Below are positions 8,912 to 18,165 of a DNA stretch of 64,000 nucleotides, piece by piece. The notes beneath the pieces are model-generated. The model made no database searches. It was not told the DNA's origin and saw nothing but the letters and a program-made list of their open reading frames with translations. Position 1 is the stretch's first letter. Each line of letters begins with the position of its first letter. This DNA comes from Acetatifactor muris (lineage in GTDB: Bacteria > Bacillota > Clostridia > Lachnospirales > Lachnospiraceae). The stretch covers positions 1-64,000 of the forward strand of contig NZ_JANJZD010000003.1 in assembly GCF_024623325.1 (NCBI RefSeq), read 5' to 3'. The translations under genes were made by a program, and so were the position numbers.

Positions 8912-10150
8912 TTATGACAAAGGGTATCTGTCTGTCAGGGTCTGGACAATGACCCGCGCCTCGGCAATTTTGTCTTCGCCCCCCTTAATCACAAGGGCAA
9001 TTGCCTCCGCTATCCTGTCCATATCCTCTGTATTCATCCCTCTGGACGTAGCCGCAGGCGTACCCAGACGGATGCCGCTGGTCACAAACGGCGACTGCGG
9101 ATCGTTCGGAATTGTATTCTTGTTACAGGTGATATTTGCCCTGTCAAGCAGTTTCTCCACCGCCTTGCCCGTGAGGCCGTAATTGGTCAGATCTACCAGC
9201 ATGAGATGGTTGTCCGTGCCTCCGGACACGATCTGAATCCCTCTTTCCATAAGTCCTTTGCAGAGGGCCTGTGCATTGTCTATGATATTTTTCTGATAAA
9301 CCCTGAAGTCATCGCTCAGCGCCTCCTTAAAGCATACTGCCTTCGCGGCAATGACATGCATCAGAGGACCGCCCTGGGTGCCCGGGAAAATCGCCTTGTT
9401 GAAATTGTATTTCTCATTCACCTCATTGCTGGACAGAATCAGCCCGCCCCTGGGCCCGCGAAGTGTCTTATGCGTAGTCGTGGTGGTTACATGGGCATAT
9501 GGTATGGGATTGGGATGAAGGCCTGCCGCCACCAGTCCCGCAATATGCGCCATATCTACCATGAGGAATGCGCCCACCTCGTCGGCAACCTCTCTGAACT
9601 TTTTGAAATCTATCGTGCGCGCGTAGGCGGAAGCGCCTGCAATGATCATTCTGGGCCGGGCTTCCAGCGCGATTTCACGCAGTTTATCGTAATCTATAAA
9701 GCCATTGTCATCTACTCCGTAAGGAACGATTTTGAAATATTTTCCGGACATATTAACAGGACTTCCATGAGTGAGATGTCCGCCATGATCCAGATTCATG
9801 CCCATGATGGTATCTCCGGGCTTACATACCGCAAACTGTACCGCCATATTGGCCTGCGCACCGGAATGAGGCTGTACATTGGCATATTCACAGCCGAACA
9901 GCTCCTTTGCCCGCTCTATGGCAAGCTTTTCCGCCACATCCACACACTCGCATCCGCCATAGTAGCGTTTTCCGGGATACCCCTCCGCATATTTATTGGT
10001 CAAAGGACTTCCCATGGCTGCCATCACGGCTTTGCTCACCCAGTTCTCGGAAGCAATCAGCTCAATATGGCTGTTCTGTCTAGCCTGCTCGTCCACAATG
10101 GCCTGTGCAATTTCAGGATCAACTTTTCTAATTTCGTCCAACGAATACAT
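8912..10150 (-). CDS. glyA: Serine hydroxymethyltransferase
   Basis: PLP enzyme converting serine plus tetrahydrofolate to glycine plus methylene-THF; it also supplies one-carbon units for the purine genes at 19-23 kb. 412 residues. The PLP Lys is K228 in [16 protein letters not shown], and the ligand Asp lies in [13 protein letters not shown] 10150 is preceded by GGAGGAGGA; the open frame extends 29 residues further upstream but through the promoter. It is first in the run glyA-hom-mutase-lysC and so may feed the threonine/glycine branch together. Confidence 0.95.
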   Translation of the reverse strand: MYSLDEIRKVDPEIAQAIVDEQARQNSHIELIASENWVSKAVMAAMGSPLTNKYAEGYPGKRYYGGCECVDVAEKLAIERAKELFGCEYANVQPHSGAQANMAVQFAVCKPGDTIMGMNLDHGGHLTHGSPVNMSGKYFKIVPYGVDDNGFIDYDKLREIALEARPRMIIAGASAYARTIDFKKFREVADEVGAFLMVDMAHIAGLVAAGLHPNPIPYAHVTTTTTHKTLRGPRGGLILSSNEVNEKYNFNKAIFPGTQGGPLMHVIAAKAVCFKEALSDDFRVYQKNIIDNAQALCKGLMERGIQIVSGGTDNHLMLVDLTNYGLTGKAVEKLLDRANITCNKNTIPNDPQSPFVTSGIRLGTPAATSRGMNTEDMDRIAEAIALVIKGGEDKIAEARVIVQTLTDRYPLS

Positions 10151-10193
10151 TCCAAAATCCTCCTCCTCTTTTTTCGGCCTGACACACGGTTCG

Positions 10194-10221
10194 ATTATAT
10201 CATAGAATGAAGAGATTGCAA
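10194..10221 (-). promoter_or_regulatory. glyA promoter
   Basis: Minus-strand TTGCAA (10221-10216), 16-nt spacer and TATAAT (10199-10194), about 45 nt upstream of the glyA start. It may serve the whole glyA-hom-mutase-lysC run. Confidence 0.65.
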
Positions 10222-10253
10222 ATAAAAAAACAGACAAAAATTTTCGAATCGGG

Positions 10254-10282
10254 TTTACGGATTTATCTGTTACTGTTAAAAT
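10254..10282 (+). promoter_or_regulatory. Promoter of the lipid kinase gene
   Basis: TTTACG (10254-10259), a 17-nt spacer and TAAAAT (10277-10282), about 55 nt before ATG 10339. It diverges from the glyA promoter. Confidence 0.45.
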
Positions 10283-10338
10283 GGAAGTGATTTTGAGCAG
10301 ATCAGCTCAATTTTACATCAGAAAGCAGAGGGTATTTC

Positions 10339-11262
10339 ATGTATCATATTATTATCAATCCCGTTTCCCGTTCAGGCAAAGGACTGCAGATATGGAAGAA
10401 TCAGGTAGAGCCCATACTGCAGAGAAAAAAAGTCCCTTATCGCCACTATTTTTCCGAATGCGCCGGGGACACCACCTGTATTGCCGGAAAATTATCCTCT
10501 CAGACCACAGATGTTCTGTCCCTTATCATTCTGGGGGGTGACGGTACCGTAAATGAAGCTCTCCAGGGGCTGGACGATACCTCCCGGGTAGTTCTCGGTT
10601 ATATTCCCACCGGCTCCAGCAATGACCTGGCCAGGGATTTGAAGATACCCACGAATCCATCAGAAGCGCTGGACCTGATTCTTCACTCTGGCAATCCTCT
10701 TCCCATGGACCTGGGCACCGTACTCTATACCGACGGTGAGCGGAGGCGCTTTGCCGTCAGCTGTGGTATCGGTTTCGACGCAGCCGTCTGTGAGGAAGCA
10801 CTTCATTCCGGGCTCAAGAGGGTCATGAACAGGCTGGGGCTGGGGAAGCTGACTTACCTGGGTATCGCGCTGAGACAGCTGCTCGCCGCCAGAGCCATTT
10901 CGGGAAAGCTTACCATGGAAGACAGTGCACCCATAGATATCGGCAATATGCTTTTTACCGCATGCATGCTCCACAAATATGAAGGCGGAGGCTTTATGTT
11001 CGCTCCCGACGCAGATGCAAACGACGGGCTCCTGAATATGTGTGCCGTGGGCGATTTGTCAAAGCTGCTGATTTTATTTGCCCTTCCTACCGCTTTCAAA
11101 GGAAAGCACTTCCGCTTCAGGGGTGTCAGTCCCTATTGTGCAGACAGCCTCACTATCGAAACCAGTCAGCCGCTGTGGGTACATACGGACGGGGAAGTCA
11201 CCCGCAAAAGCAATCGTATCCATGTCACCTGTGAGAAAGATGCAATCCGGATGATACGCTGA
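10339..11262 (+). CDS. Diacylglycerol kinase family lipid kinase (YegS/DgkB-like)
   Basis: 307 residues with the kinase signature ILGGDGTVNEAL (GGDGT at 66-70), IPTGSSNDLARDL, and the C-terminal FAPDADANDGLLNM strand of the family. It phosphorylates diacylglycerol or a related lipid at the inner membrane face, recycling lipid to phosphatidic acid. It diverges from glyA and is followed 205 nt later by a PAP2-type phosphatase, the opposing kind of reaction, on the same strand. GAGGG lies upstream of the ATG. The substrate cannot be told from sequence. Confidence 0.88.
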   Translation: MYHIIINPVSRSGKGLQIWKNQVEPILQRKKVPYRHYFSECAGDTTCIAGKLSSQTTDVLSLIILGGDGTVNEALQGLDDTSRVVLGYIPTGSSNDLARDLKIPTNPSEALDLILHSGNPLPMDLGTVLYTDGERRRFAVSCGIGFDAAVCEEALHSGLKRVMNRLGLGKLTYLGIALRQLLAARAISGKLTMEDSAPIDIGNMLFTACMLHKYEGGGFMFAPDADANDGLLNMCAVGDLSKLLILFALPTAFKGKHFRFRGVSPYCADSLTIETSQPLWVHTDGEVTRKSNRIHVTCEKDAIRMIR

Positions 11263-11467
11263 TTTCTTCCAGGTTGCAGCGACCATACCTTTCATCCATG
11301 ATCCCGAATCCCTGAATCCTTAAGGATTTCTAAATAATCTTAAAGAACTGAAAAAAAGCATTGAAATATAATTATTACAAGCTATAATTAAGGGAAATTG
11401 TTTTATAGTTTCTATTGTTACAGTTTCTGTTCTTCAGGGAAAAAATTGAAAGGCTGGTTTTTACGAG

Positions 11468-12148
11468 ATGAATATTTTAAAGCGTTTATATGCAAAGTAT
11501 AAGCACGGAATCCCGCTTGCGATATACATGATTATCTATCTGTCATGGTTTGCATGGCTGGAGAGCACCAATATCAAGAACTATCAGGTCATACATGTAA
11601 CTCTGGACGATTATATTCCCTTCTGGGAAGTGTTCGTTGTTCCCTACTTTTTATGGTTTGCCTATGTGGCGGCAGTGGTGGTTTTCCTTTTTTTCAAAAA
11701 CAGGCAGGAGTATTACAAATGCTGTGTGTTCTTATTCACCGGCATGACCATTTTCCTGATTATCTCCACCCTGTGGCCCAACGGCCATCATCTCCGGCCG
11801 GCAGTGATGCCCCGGGATAATGTCTTCACACAGGCTGTCTCCTTCCTGTGGAAAGTGGATACCCCCACGAATCTGTGGCCAAGTATTCATGTGTATAATT
11901 CCATGGGCGCGCATTTTGCAGTTATGCGCTGCACCGCGCTGAAAGGCAGAAAAGGGATCAAATTTGCCTCCGGTATTTTATGCGTGTCCATTATCCTCTC
12001 CACGATGCTCCTCAAGCAGCATTCTGTATTTGATGTGGCTACGGCAATCGCGCTGGGCAGTGTCATGTACACCTTTGTATACAGGAGAGAAGCCGCACTG
12101 GCTGCCGGAAAAATGCGGCGCGGAATGAAAAAGAGAATATCAATGTAA
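11468..12148 (+). CDS. PAP2-family integral membrane phosphatase
   Basis: 226 residues with about five or six membrane segments. WPSIHVYNSMGAHFAV and KQHSVFDVATAI are the second and third PAP2 signature regions; both catalytic His residues are present, with Ser-Ile-His in place of the usual Ser-Gly-His. Such proteins dephosphorylate lipid phosphates, or act as inositol-phosphoryl transferases, on the outer membrane face. It follows the lipid kinase gene, suggesting glycerolipid remodelling. The ribosome site is weak (AAAGG 13 nt upstream). Confidence 0.75.
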   Translation: MNILKRLYAKYKHGIPLAIYMIIYLSWFAWLESTNIKNYQVIHVTLDDYIPFWEVFVVPYFLWFAYVAAVVVFLFFKNRQEYYKCCVFLFTGMTIFLIISTLWPNGHHLRPAVMPRDNVFTQAVSFLWKVDTPTNLWPSIHVYNSMGAHFAVMRCTALKGRKGIKFASGILCVSIILSTMLLKQHSVFDVATAIALGSVMYTFVYRREAALAAGKMRRGMKKRISM

Positions 12149-12165
12149 AACAGTTTGTAAAGAAA

Positions 12166-12200
12166 AACGCCGGCAGTTTCCAAAACCCGGCGTTCTTTTT
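12166..12200 (+). terminator. Intrinsic terminator after the PAP2 gene
   Basis: AACGCCGG (12166-12173) pairs with CCGGCGTT (12187-12194), followed by CTTTTT. It ends the plus-strand pair before the convergent glycosyltransferase gene. Confidence 0.85.
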
Positions 12201-12255
12201 AACCCTTCTTTTAATCCTTTGAAATTATATGTGCAGTACAGTCAGACTTTCTGCA

Positions 12256-13296
12256 TCAGTTAAATTTGAATATCTTCTGGCAGATCTTATAGCCTCCCAC
12301 GGATATTTTACGGCCGCTTTTTCCGGGAAGGTTCATGGCGCTTCCCATGATACCATGCCTCATCCTTGTAAACAGTTTTTTATCCTTTGCCTTCAGATAT
12401 TTCCACAGCTCTTTTTTCTTCTCCAGGTTTTCCTCCGTACCTGACCGGATCAGCAGCACGGATGATACTGTAGTTATGATTTCCAGATAATTATACATAT
12501 ACTGATAAAGTCTTTTATCTTTTAACAGCTCCTGCTTTTTATCCACAAAATAGTCAATCATAATCTTATTTACCTTAATCTGCTGATCTATTCTGGATAT
12601 CATAGTGGCTTCGTTCACAGACTGTCCTTCCCTTCCGATATAATACCGATACAGGTTGACATCCAGATAATAGATATTCTTCACAAAGGGCAGTGGCTCA
12701 AACACATAGATGTTGTCCACATAAAAGGTATGCTTTGGAAGCTCCAGTCCGCATTCCCGCAGCAGTCTGGTCCGGAAAATCACCGAATGCATCAGAATAT
12801 AATGTCCCTTGGAAAAGTGATGGCAGTCCTTCCAGGTAAACATTTCTCCCTGGGGAAGAATATGGCGATAATGCATTACCTTTTTTCTCTTCTCGCCCTC
12901 CTTCTCATAGACAAAATTGCAGACCAGCATATCCAGACTGCATGCCCCCCCAGCCAACTCTCTCAAAGTGTCAAGCACCTGAAGGTATGCTTCCTTCTTC
13001 ACCCAGTCGTCGCTGTCCACCACCTTAAAATACAGGCCGGTGGCATTCTGAATCCCTGTGTTTACCGCGGAGCCATGTCCTCCGTTCTCCTGATGCACGG
13101 CCTTCACAATAGAGGGATACTTCTGCGCATATTCGTCCGCCACCCGGGCTGTTCCATCCTTCGTGGAACCGTCGTCCACAATGATAATCTCCACATCCTC
13201 CCCGCCTGCCAGCAGAGATTCCACACATTTTGCCATATACCCTTCCGAATTATAACAGGGTATTGCAATTGATAACAGTTTCATTTTATTAACCAT
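12256..13296 (-). CDS. Family 2 glycosyltransferase
   Basis: 346 residues. The GT-A nucleotide-sugar domain is at the N-terminus: IAIPCYNSEGYMAKCVESLL, VDDGSTKDGT and the metal-binding KVVDSDDWV. The C-terminal 130 residues are helical and basic, and include a run of Tyr/Lys-rich sequence. It likely transfers a sugar to a cell-surface acceptor (teichoic, lipid or capsular); the acceptor is unknown. AGGA precedes ATG 13296; ATG 13284 is the alternative. It lies 27 nt after the SfsA-MutY gene on the same strand and may share its transcript. Confidence 0.85.
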   Translation of the reverse strand: MVNKMKLLSIAIPCYNSEGYMAKCVESLLAGGEDVEIIIVDDGSTKDGTARVADEYAQKYPSIVKAVHQENGGHGSAVNTGIQNATGLYFKVVDSDDWVKKEAYLQVLDTLRELAGGACSLDMLVCNFVYEKEGEKRKKVMHYRHILPQGEMFTWKDCHHFSKGHYILMHSVIFRTRLLRECGLELPKHTFYVDNIYVFEPLPFVKNIYYLDVNLYRYYIGREGQSVNEATMISRIDQQIKVNKIMIDYFVDKKQELLKDKRLYQYMYNYLEIITTVSSVLLIRSGTEENLEKKKELWKYLKAKDKKLFTRMRHGIMGSAMNLPGKSGRKISVGGYKICQKIFKFN

Positions 13297-13323
13297 ACCT
13301 TTCCTGTAATTTACAACTTCGCA

Positions 13324-15192
13324 TTATGCCTTTCCGGATTCATATCTCTCCTTGCCCAGCCTGATGCTCAGATATTTTGTATATGCACTGAAGGCAGACG
13401 GAATGGGATATCTGTCCCTTGTCTCTTCAGGTTCAATATACAGCCAGTCCTCTGCAGAATCATTTGCTTTCCCCGGCTCCAGCCTGTCCACTTTGACCAT
13501 ATATCCTTTCATATGCCATTCTCTGTGGGTAAAAATGTGTCTTGCATCCTCCAGCGGCTGAATCTCCAGTGCTCTGAGTCCCCTTTCCGCCAGATATCCC
13601 GCTACTTCCTCCCCGGTGCGGAAACCCTCTATCGAGGGAAACTCATACATTCCGGCCAGCAGTCCCCTGCCGGGACGTTTCCGTATGGCCGTTCTTCTCT
13701 CATCCATAATTAACAGTATTGTCTTATCTTCAGTCTGTCTGGGCTTTTTCGCCTGCCGTCTGGGATAATCCTGCTCTGTCCCCGCCCTGTGAGCGGCACA
13801 GAATTCCCCCAGCGGACAGCTTCCGCACAGCGGCACCCCGTTGGGAATACACACACAGGCCCCTATTTCCATCATGGCCTGGTTGAAATCTCCCGGACGG
13901 TCCCGGGGTATCACCTCTTTTAAATCCCGTTCCACACCCTCTTTTACCTTTGCTTCATCTACAGGTCTTGGGTCCTCTGTCAGCCTGGATATCACACGAA
14001 GCACATTTCCATCCACCGCGGGCACCGGCCGCTGAAAAGCAATGGAGGCAATTGCTCCCGCCGTATAATTCCCGATTCCCGTAAGCGTAAGCAGTTCTTC
14101 ATAAGTATCCGGCATTTCTCCGCCATATTCTCTCTGTATCTGAACTGCCGCCTTTTTCAGATTCCGGACTCGATTGTAATATCCCAGTCCCTCCCAGAGC
14201 TTCAGCAGAATCTCTTCCTCCGCTTCCGCCAGCGCTTCAATATCCGGAAGTTCCTTCATAAATCGTTCAAAATAGGGTTTTACCGCCTCGACTCTCGTCT
14301 GCTGCAGCATAATCTCAGATACCCACACACGATAAGGCGTGGGCTTCTCCCGCCAGGGCAGAATCCGTCTGTTCTCATCATACCACTTTAAGAGCGGCAT
14401 GGAAATATGCCCAAGCTTATTCTTTTCTGAGGTTTTTCTTAAGGTTTCATAAACGTCCGTTTTCATTATTCCCTTTTCCTCCGGGCAAAGTATAACCGGA
14501 ACGGGCCTGTTTATTCTCATACTCTCCGGTGTTACCAGGCAGTCATATGCCAGTATCTCCACCCCCGCCTTCTCCGCTCTGCAGAGCGCCTCCGCAAATT
14601 CGGAATGCATTCTCCTGTTGGGAGTAAAATACTTCACATTCTCCATCTGGATCACAAACAACACAAAACAGCGGTAACCTGCATGCCTGGCCTGAATCAG
14701 CTCCTCCACATGCTTTACCGCTCTGTCCGAAGGCGCATCCGGAAACAGGACCACTCCGTCCTCCTCCAGTGTGACACCCTTTACCTCCATAAAAATCCTG
14801 TCCGTCGCTGTTTCCATATAAAAGTCGAACCTGGAACTGCCGTATTTAACTTCCGGCCGTACCAGCGATATATCCGCCTGAAAAGTACCCGCCCGCAGCC
14901 ATTCCTCCACCGCCTTATTCGGCGCCTGAGAGTCCATGTTAATCAGCCTTTTCCCTTTTTCCACGGCCACCAGATCACAGGCCGTACTCCTTTTGGGATT
15001 ACTGCTTCTCTCCAGATAAACCCGGGCCCCTTTCTGCAGAAGCTCCCTGCATCTGCCTGTATTTTTCACATGGACTGTCTCTGTACTGCAGCCTTCTATC
15101 CCCTGTTCCCTCATATTGGCGATTTCCACTTTCGCGATAAACCGGTTGGGACGTTCCAGAAAACGCCCCGGCACAATATGCTTATATTCCAT
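13324..15192 (-). CDS. SfsA-MutY fusion (nuclease-like domain plus A/G-specific adenine glycosylase)
   Basis: 622 residues in a single frame. Residues 1-235 are a full SfsA domain (PGRFLERPNRF, VKNTGRC, SSNPKRST, SRFDFYMET with EVKGVTLE, FPDAPSDRAVKH). Residues 245-622 are MutY: WREKPTPYRVWVSEIMLQQTRVE (E302), GIGNYTAGAI helix-hairpin-helix, catalytic D394 in VDGNV, a 4Fe-4S set C448-x7-C456-x2-C459-x5-C465, and a C-terminal Nudix-like 8-oxoG recognition region with IFTHREWHMKGY. MutY removes A opposite 8-oxoG; SfsA is a DNA/RNA nuclease-like protein. I chose ATG 15192 because SfsA proteins begin there; ATG 15228, overlapping the upstream stop as ATGA, is the alternative. Confidence 0.88.
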   Translation of the reverse strand: MEYKHIVPGRFLERPNRFIAKVEIANMREQGIEGCSTETVHVKNTGRCRELLQKGARVYLERSSNPKRSTACDLVAVEKGKRLINMDSQAPNKAVEEWLRAGTFQADISLVRPEVKYGSSRFDFYMETATDRIFMEVKGVTLEEDGVVLFPDAPSDRAVKHVEELIQARHAGYRCFVLFVIQMENVKYFTPNRRMHSEFAEALCRAEKAGVEILAYDCLVTPESMRINRPVPVILCPEEKGIMKTDVYETLRKTSEKNKLGHISMPLLKWYDENRRILPWREKPTPYRVWVSEIMLQQTRVEAVKPYFERFMKELPDIEALAEAEEEILLKLWEGLGYYNRVRNLKKAAVQIQREYGGEMPDTYEELLTLTGIGNYTAGAIASIAFQRPVPAVDGNVLRVISRLTEDPRPVDEAKVKEGVERDLKEVIPRDRPGDFNQAMMEIGACVCIPNGVPLCGSCPLGEFCAAHRAGTEQDYPRRQAKKPRQTEDKTILLIMDERRTAIRKRPGRGLLAGMYEFPSIEGFRTGEEVAGYLAERGLRALEIQPLEDARHIFTHREWHMKGYMVKVDRLEPGKANDSAEDWLYIEPEETRDRYPIPSAFSAYTKYLSIRLGKERYESGKA

Positions 15193-15224
15193 TCTGTAAG
15201 TCTGTCTCCTTTTACCTGATTTGT

Positions 15225-16187
15225 TCATCCTGCACTTCTGCAGCATGGTACCCTGGCCGCAGGCACAGCCTGTGCCGCACTGGCCGTGTGTACCGACTGG
15301 TCGTCAAAAAAGATTTGAGCGCCAAACGCCTTCAGCACATCTTTTTTCTCCAGACCTCCCAGAAAAAAAGCCTCATCCACTCTCACATTCCATGCGCGCA
15401 TGGTGCGAATCACTCTCTCATGGGCGGGCGCACTGCGGGATGTCACCAAAGCCGTCCGGATTGGACAGTTTTCTGTCCCCAGCTCTTTCTGCAAATCCGA
15501 CAGCTTTTTTAAAAACTGAGCAAAGGGACCTTTTTCCAGGGGCTCCCTGGCATGCATTTTCTCATTTTCTTCAAAGGCATTCAGGCCCTTCTCTCTGAAT
15601 ATCAGTTCCGACTCATCCGTGAAAAGCACGGCGTCCCCGTCAAATGCAATGCGAATCTGACATGCCTCATCCGCCCTTTCCCCCTGCCCGGCGGCAATCC
15701 CCGCCTGTATGGGAATCACCTGTGCCGGCGCGCCGTATCCTCTGTGCTCCGTACAGATAATCCCGGCCGCTATACCGCTGTCTATGGCACTTTGCACATC
15801 ATCCTCATAAGCGGACAGGAACAAATCCGTGTGAAACGCCGTCAGATAAGGTGCCAGCGCCGCACCGCTTACCAGCACTGAGCGAGTAATGCTCAACCCA
15901 TAATGTGCAATGGCATTAAACACTCTCAGAGAAGTGTCCGGACTGTTCCGTGACATGATAATCACTTCCACCAGATCTTTGTTCTGGCTGTATTCATTCA
16001 GCTTAAGCAATGCCTTGATGAGTCCGAATCCCGGTCCCGGCTTCAATATCTCCTGTTCATGCTCCACCTGATATCTGCAGTATGCTTCCAGTCCCTGCTG
16101 TTCAAAAATCTCGTTCTCAACTGTCAGGTCAAACAGTGCCCTGGAAGAAACGCCGATTACCATCTTTTTCTCCAACTTATATGCCAT
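15225..16187 (-). CDS. 5'-nucleotidase, cytosolic type I family
   Basis: 320 residues resembling the PF06189 cytosolic 5'-nucleotidases: KKMVIGVSSRALFDL at the start, VEVIIMSRNSPDTSLRVF, IAFDGDAVLFTDESE and a Cys/Ala-rich C-terminus. It should dephosphorylate nucleoside monophosphates in the cytosol; the usual HAD-like DxD nucleophile lies in the AFDGDAV segment. ATG 16187 has GGGAG upstream; an outer start at 16232 lacks one. Its stop overlaps an in-frame ATG of the SfsA-MutY frame (ATGA), suggesting coupled translation of a nucleotide/repair pair. Confidence 0.8.
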   Translation of the reverse strand: MAYKLEKKMVIGVSSRALFDLTVENEIFEQQGLEAYCRYQVEHEQEILKPGPGFGLIKALLKLNEYSQNKDLVEVIIMSRNSPDTSLRVFNAIAHYGLSITRSVLVSGAALAPYLTAFHTDLFLSAYEDDVQSAIDSGIAAGIICTEHRGYGAPAQVIPIQAGIAAGQGERADEACQIRIAFDGDAVLFTDESELIFREKGLNAFEENEKMHAREPLEKGPFAQFLKKLSDLQKELGTENCPIRTALVTSRSAPAHERVIRTMRAWNVRVDEAFFLGGLEKKDVLKAFGAQIFFDDQSVHTASAAQAVPAARVPCCRSAG

Positions 16188-16355
16188 ATGCCGCTCCCTT
16201 CCCTGAATGTCCGTCATATATGCCCGCCGCACATAAATGTCAACACAACATACATCTTATGCCGGAATCATCACAACAGTTCCTGCTTTCGCCGAACCAT
16301 ATATTCAACACATTTTAAAGAAAGCTCCAACGGCAATGCTGCCATATGCTCTTCC

Positions 16356-16976
16356 TCACCTCAGACGATTACATTCATAACGCTCCAAAGTCAGCAGACA
16401 GGCCCGCAGAGCCTCGTAACGCTCTTCGATATCGCCGTCGTTTATCTCAATGTCACAGGCAATTGCCATGGTTGTGAGCATGTCATCTGTAATTCTGTGG
16501 TGAAGTCCTGCCAGAATGTTGAGCCGCTGTTCATAGCTGTCTGCATCCAGGAACTCCATCACCAGGGGGTCAAGAGACAGTTCTCCGCACGCATCCGGGT
16601 CCATATCGCTCTGAACGGCATCCTTCCCGTATGCTTCTCCTCCCGTACCAGTGTGAATGGTACCCTTTTTATCCGCTTCATCCGGGTCTGTCTCCCCTGC
16701 TTTTGTATATTCCAGCAGACGGTCTGCTCTGTGCCTGTCTGCATCAGGTCCCTGTAATTCAAATCGGAATTCCTGCTTTGCGTCGGGATACTTTTCCCTG
16801 TCCACTTTGCTCACAAACATGTCAAGAGGCCTTGCATAGGTCCTGAAATCACCGTAAAGCGCCTGATAGACTACCAGCGTCTCCCCTGTTTCAGTATGTT
16901 CCGCAACAGCCGTTATCTGATACAGATTTCCTTTAAAATGCTTATATATCTCCTGTGGTTTCGGAATAAATGACAT
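16356..16976 (-). CDS. DUF1653-domain protein with acidic extension
   Basis: 206 residues. The first 70 match the DUF1653 pattern (YKHFKGNLYQI, HTETGETLVVYQALYGDFRTYARPL as two adjacent strands, DMFVSKVDREKYPD). The rest is an acidic linker (about 75-125) and a helical tail (MTTMAIACDIEIND, EALRACLLTLERYE). Function is unknown for the family; some relatives are short, 60-90 residue proteins, so this one is extended. AAGGAG is 7 nt upstream of ATG 16976. Confidence 0.75.
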   Translation of the reverse strand: MSFIPKPQEIYKHFKGNLYQITAVAEHTETGETLVVYQALYGDFRTYARPLDMFVSKVDREKYPDAKQEFRFELQGPDADRHRADRLLEYTKAGETDPDEADKKGTIHTGTGGEAYGKDAVQSDMDPDACGELSLDPLVMEFLDADSYEQRLNILAGLHHRITDDMLTTMAIACDIEINDGDIEERYEALRACLLTLERYECNRLR

Positions 16977-17081
16977 CTTCGGACTCCTTTCCGCCCGCCG
17001 CAGTCCTGCGCAGGCATTCCTGAAAAGAGTATACCCCTATTTTTAAGAAATGTCATGTACTTCCTGTCATTCATATGTAAT

Positions 17082-17156
17082 TTAATCTGCAAATCGGCAA
17101 CAGTCCGGACAAATCATGTCTCTCTTCGCACAAACCGGGCAGATTTTCATTTTCAT
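17082..17156 (-). CDS. 24-residue Cys-rich peptide, translationally coupled
   Basis: ATG 17156-17154 overlaps the TAA stop of the preceding gene by one base (TAATG), and the frame ends at TAA 17082-17084. The peptide is MKMKICPVCAKRDM followed by ICPDCCRFAD: a CPVC-x6-CPDCC zinc-knuckle-like pattern. The tight overlap and the paired CxxC motifs argue that it is translated. It may be a metal-binding microprotein or the last trace of a zinc-ribbon domain formerly fused to the upstream protein. Confidence 0.5.
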   Translation of the reverse strand: MKMKICPVCAKRDMICPDCCRFAD

Positions 17157-17557
17157 TATCTCACATTCAGACTGCTGTCCAGGAATCTGTGAGTAAATGA
17201 ACAGCCTTCATCTTCAAAAACGAGCTCTTCCAGTTCCGCCATCAGCGCAAACCTGTTCTCATCGCTCAGTCTGTCGATCTTGCCGTGATGCACGGTCAAA
17301 GTGTACTCTCTCTTCCCGTCTCCGTCAATCACCCTGGTCAGCATGACGCCACTGTTGACAAAGCCTTTCCCGTCCAGAAACGCCCGCGCCTCATCCACCA
17401 GTATCCGCTCCTGTTCCTTATAATATCCTTCCAGCTCCTGTGTGCTCAAATCGCTCCGGCTCATAGCGGTTCCCGCGCTGCAAAATATCGTAATCCATGT
17501 CAGAAACAACACCATTATCGGAAATCCGCCTTTTCCTGTCCTTCTCATTTTCTTCAT
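17156..17557 (-). CDS. Small exported or membrane-anchored protein, unknown function
   Basis: 133 residues. A basic start (MKKMRRTGKGG) and a hydrophobic stretch (about 12-29, FPIMVLFLTWITIFCSAGTA) form a signal peptide or anchor. The mature part has EQERILVDEARAFLDGKGFVNSGVMLTRVIDGDGKREYTLTV split over two strands, and ends FTHRFLDSSLNVR. ATG 17557 has AAGGAGAGGGAG upstream. I do not recognise the family. It is followed, with one base overlap, by the 24-residue Cys-rich peptide. Confidence 0.65.
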   Translation of the reverse strand: MKKMRRTGKGGFPIMVLFLTWITIFCSAGTAMSRSDLSTQELEGYYKEQERILVDEARAFLDGKGFVNSGVMLTRVIDGDGKREYTLTVHHGKIDRLSDENRFALMAELEELVFEDEGCSFTHRFLDSSLNVR

Positions 17558-17707
17558 CTCCCTCTCCTTCTCGCAGAACAAATGTTCTCTTTCCTTTTTC
17601 CAGAATAAAACATTTGTTCGAATTTGTCAACGATTTTTGACAGGCAAATTGTATAAAATGATAAGGCCCATAAAACGCCCTCAAAAAATATTTTCAAAGT
17701 TGCCGGC

Positions 17708-18019
17708 TCAAGTTCCGTCCCACTGATATTTCTTCATATCCACATGAGTTTCATCCCGGAATTTCACGCCCTCGTCTTCCAGCAGATGTCGCTGTTCCGG
17801 AAAGTGCGGTGCCAGCCTCCCCGCATGATTCACCACACGGTGACAGGGATATTTCCCGTAATATTCCGCTCTGCTCAGAACCTTTCCCACAAGTCTCGCA
17901 TTCTTATCCCTGCCGATTAACCGGGCAATCTGTCCGTATGTAGCCACTCTGCCTTCCGGTATCTCCTCCACCGCGGACAGAATCTCGTAAATCAACCTTT
18001 CTGTCATGACCGCCGCCAT
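17708..18019 (-). CDS. MGMT-family DNA-binding protein (short alkyltransferase-like)
   Basis: 103 residues comprising only the C-terminal DNA-binding/active-site domain of the alkyltransferase family: VATYGQIARLIGRDKNARLVGKVL, then KYPCHRVVNHAGRL. The PCHRV Cys is kept, unlike the classical alkyltransferase-like proteins in which it is Trp, yet the N-terminal domain is absent. It may sense or repair O6-alkylguanine with a partner. GGAG is 9 nt upstream of ATG 18019. The longer ogt-type paralogue is encoded directly upstream, 146 nt away, on the same strand. Confidence 0.85.
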   Translation of the reverse strand: MAAVMTERLIYEILSAVEEIPEGRVATYGQIARLIGRDKNARLVGKVLSRAEYYGKYPCHRVVNHAGRLAPHFPEQRHLLEDEGVKFRDETHVDMKKYQWDGT

Positions 18020-18165
18020 ATCTGACTTCTCCTTTTTACCCCAGTAAATATTCGCACTCCGCAGCCTTTGCCCGGCCCGAACCACCATTGAAAACCCGCA
18101 GAATTTCAGTATCCATCTTCGAAATCCGCCTGCTCAGACAGCCTCCCTGCCATGGGCAGCCACTT

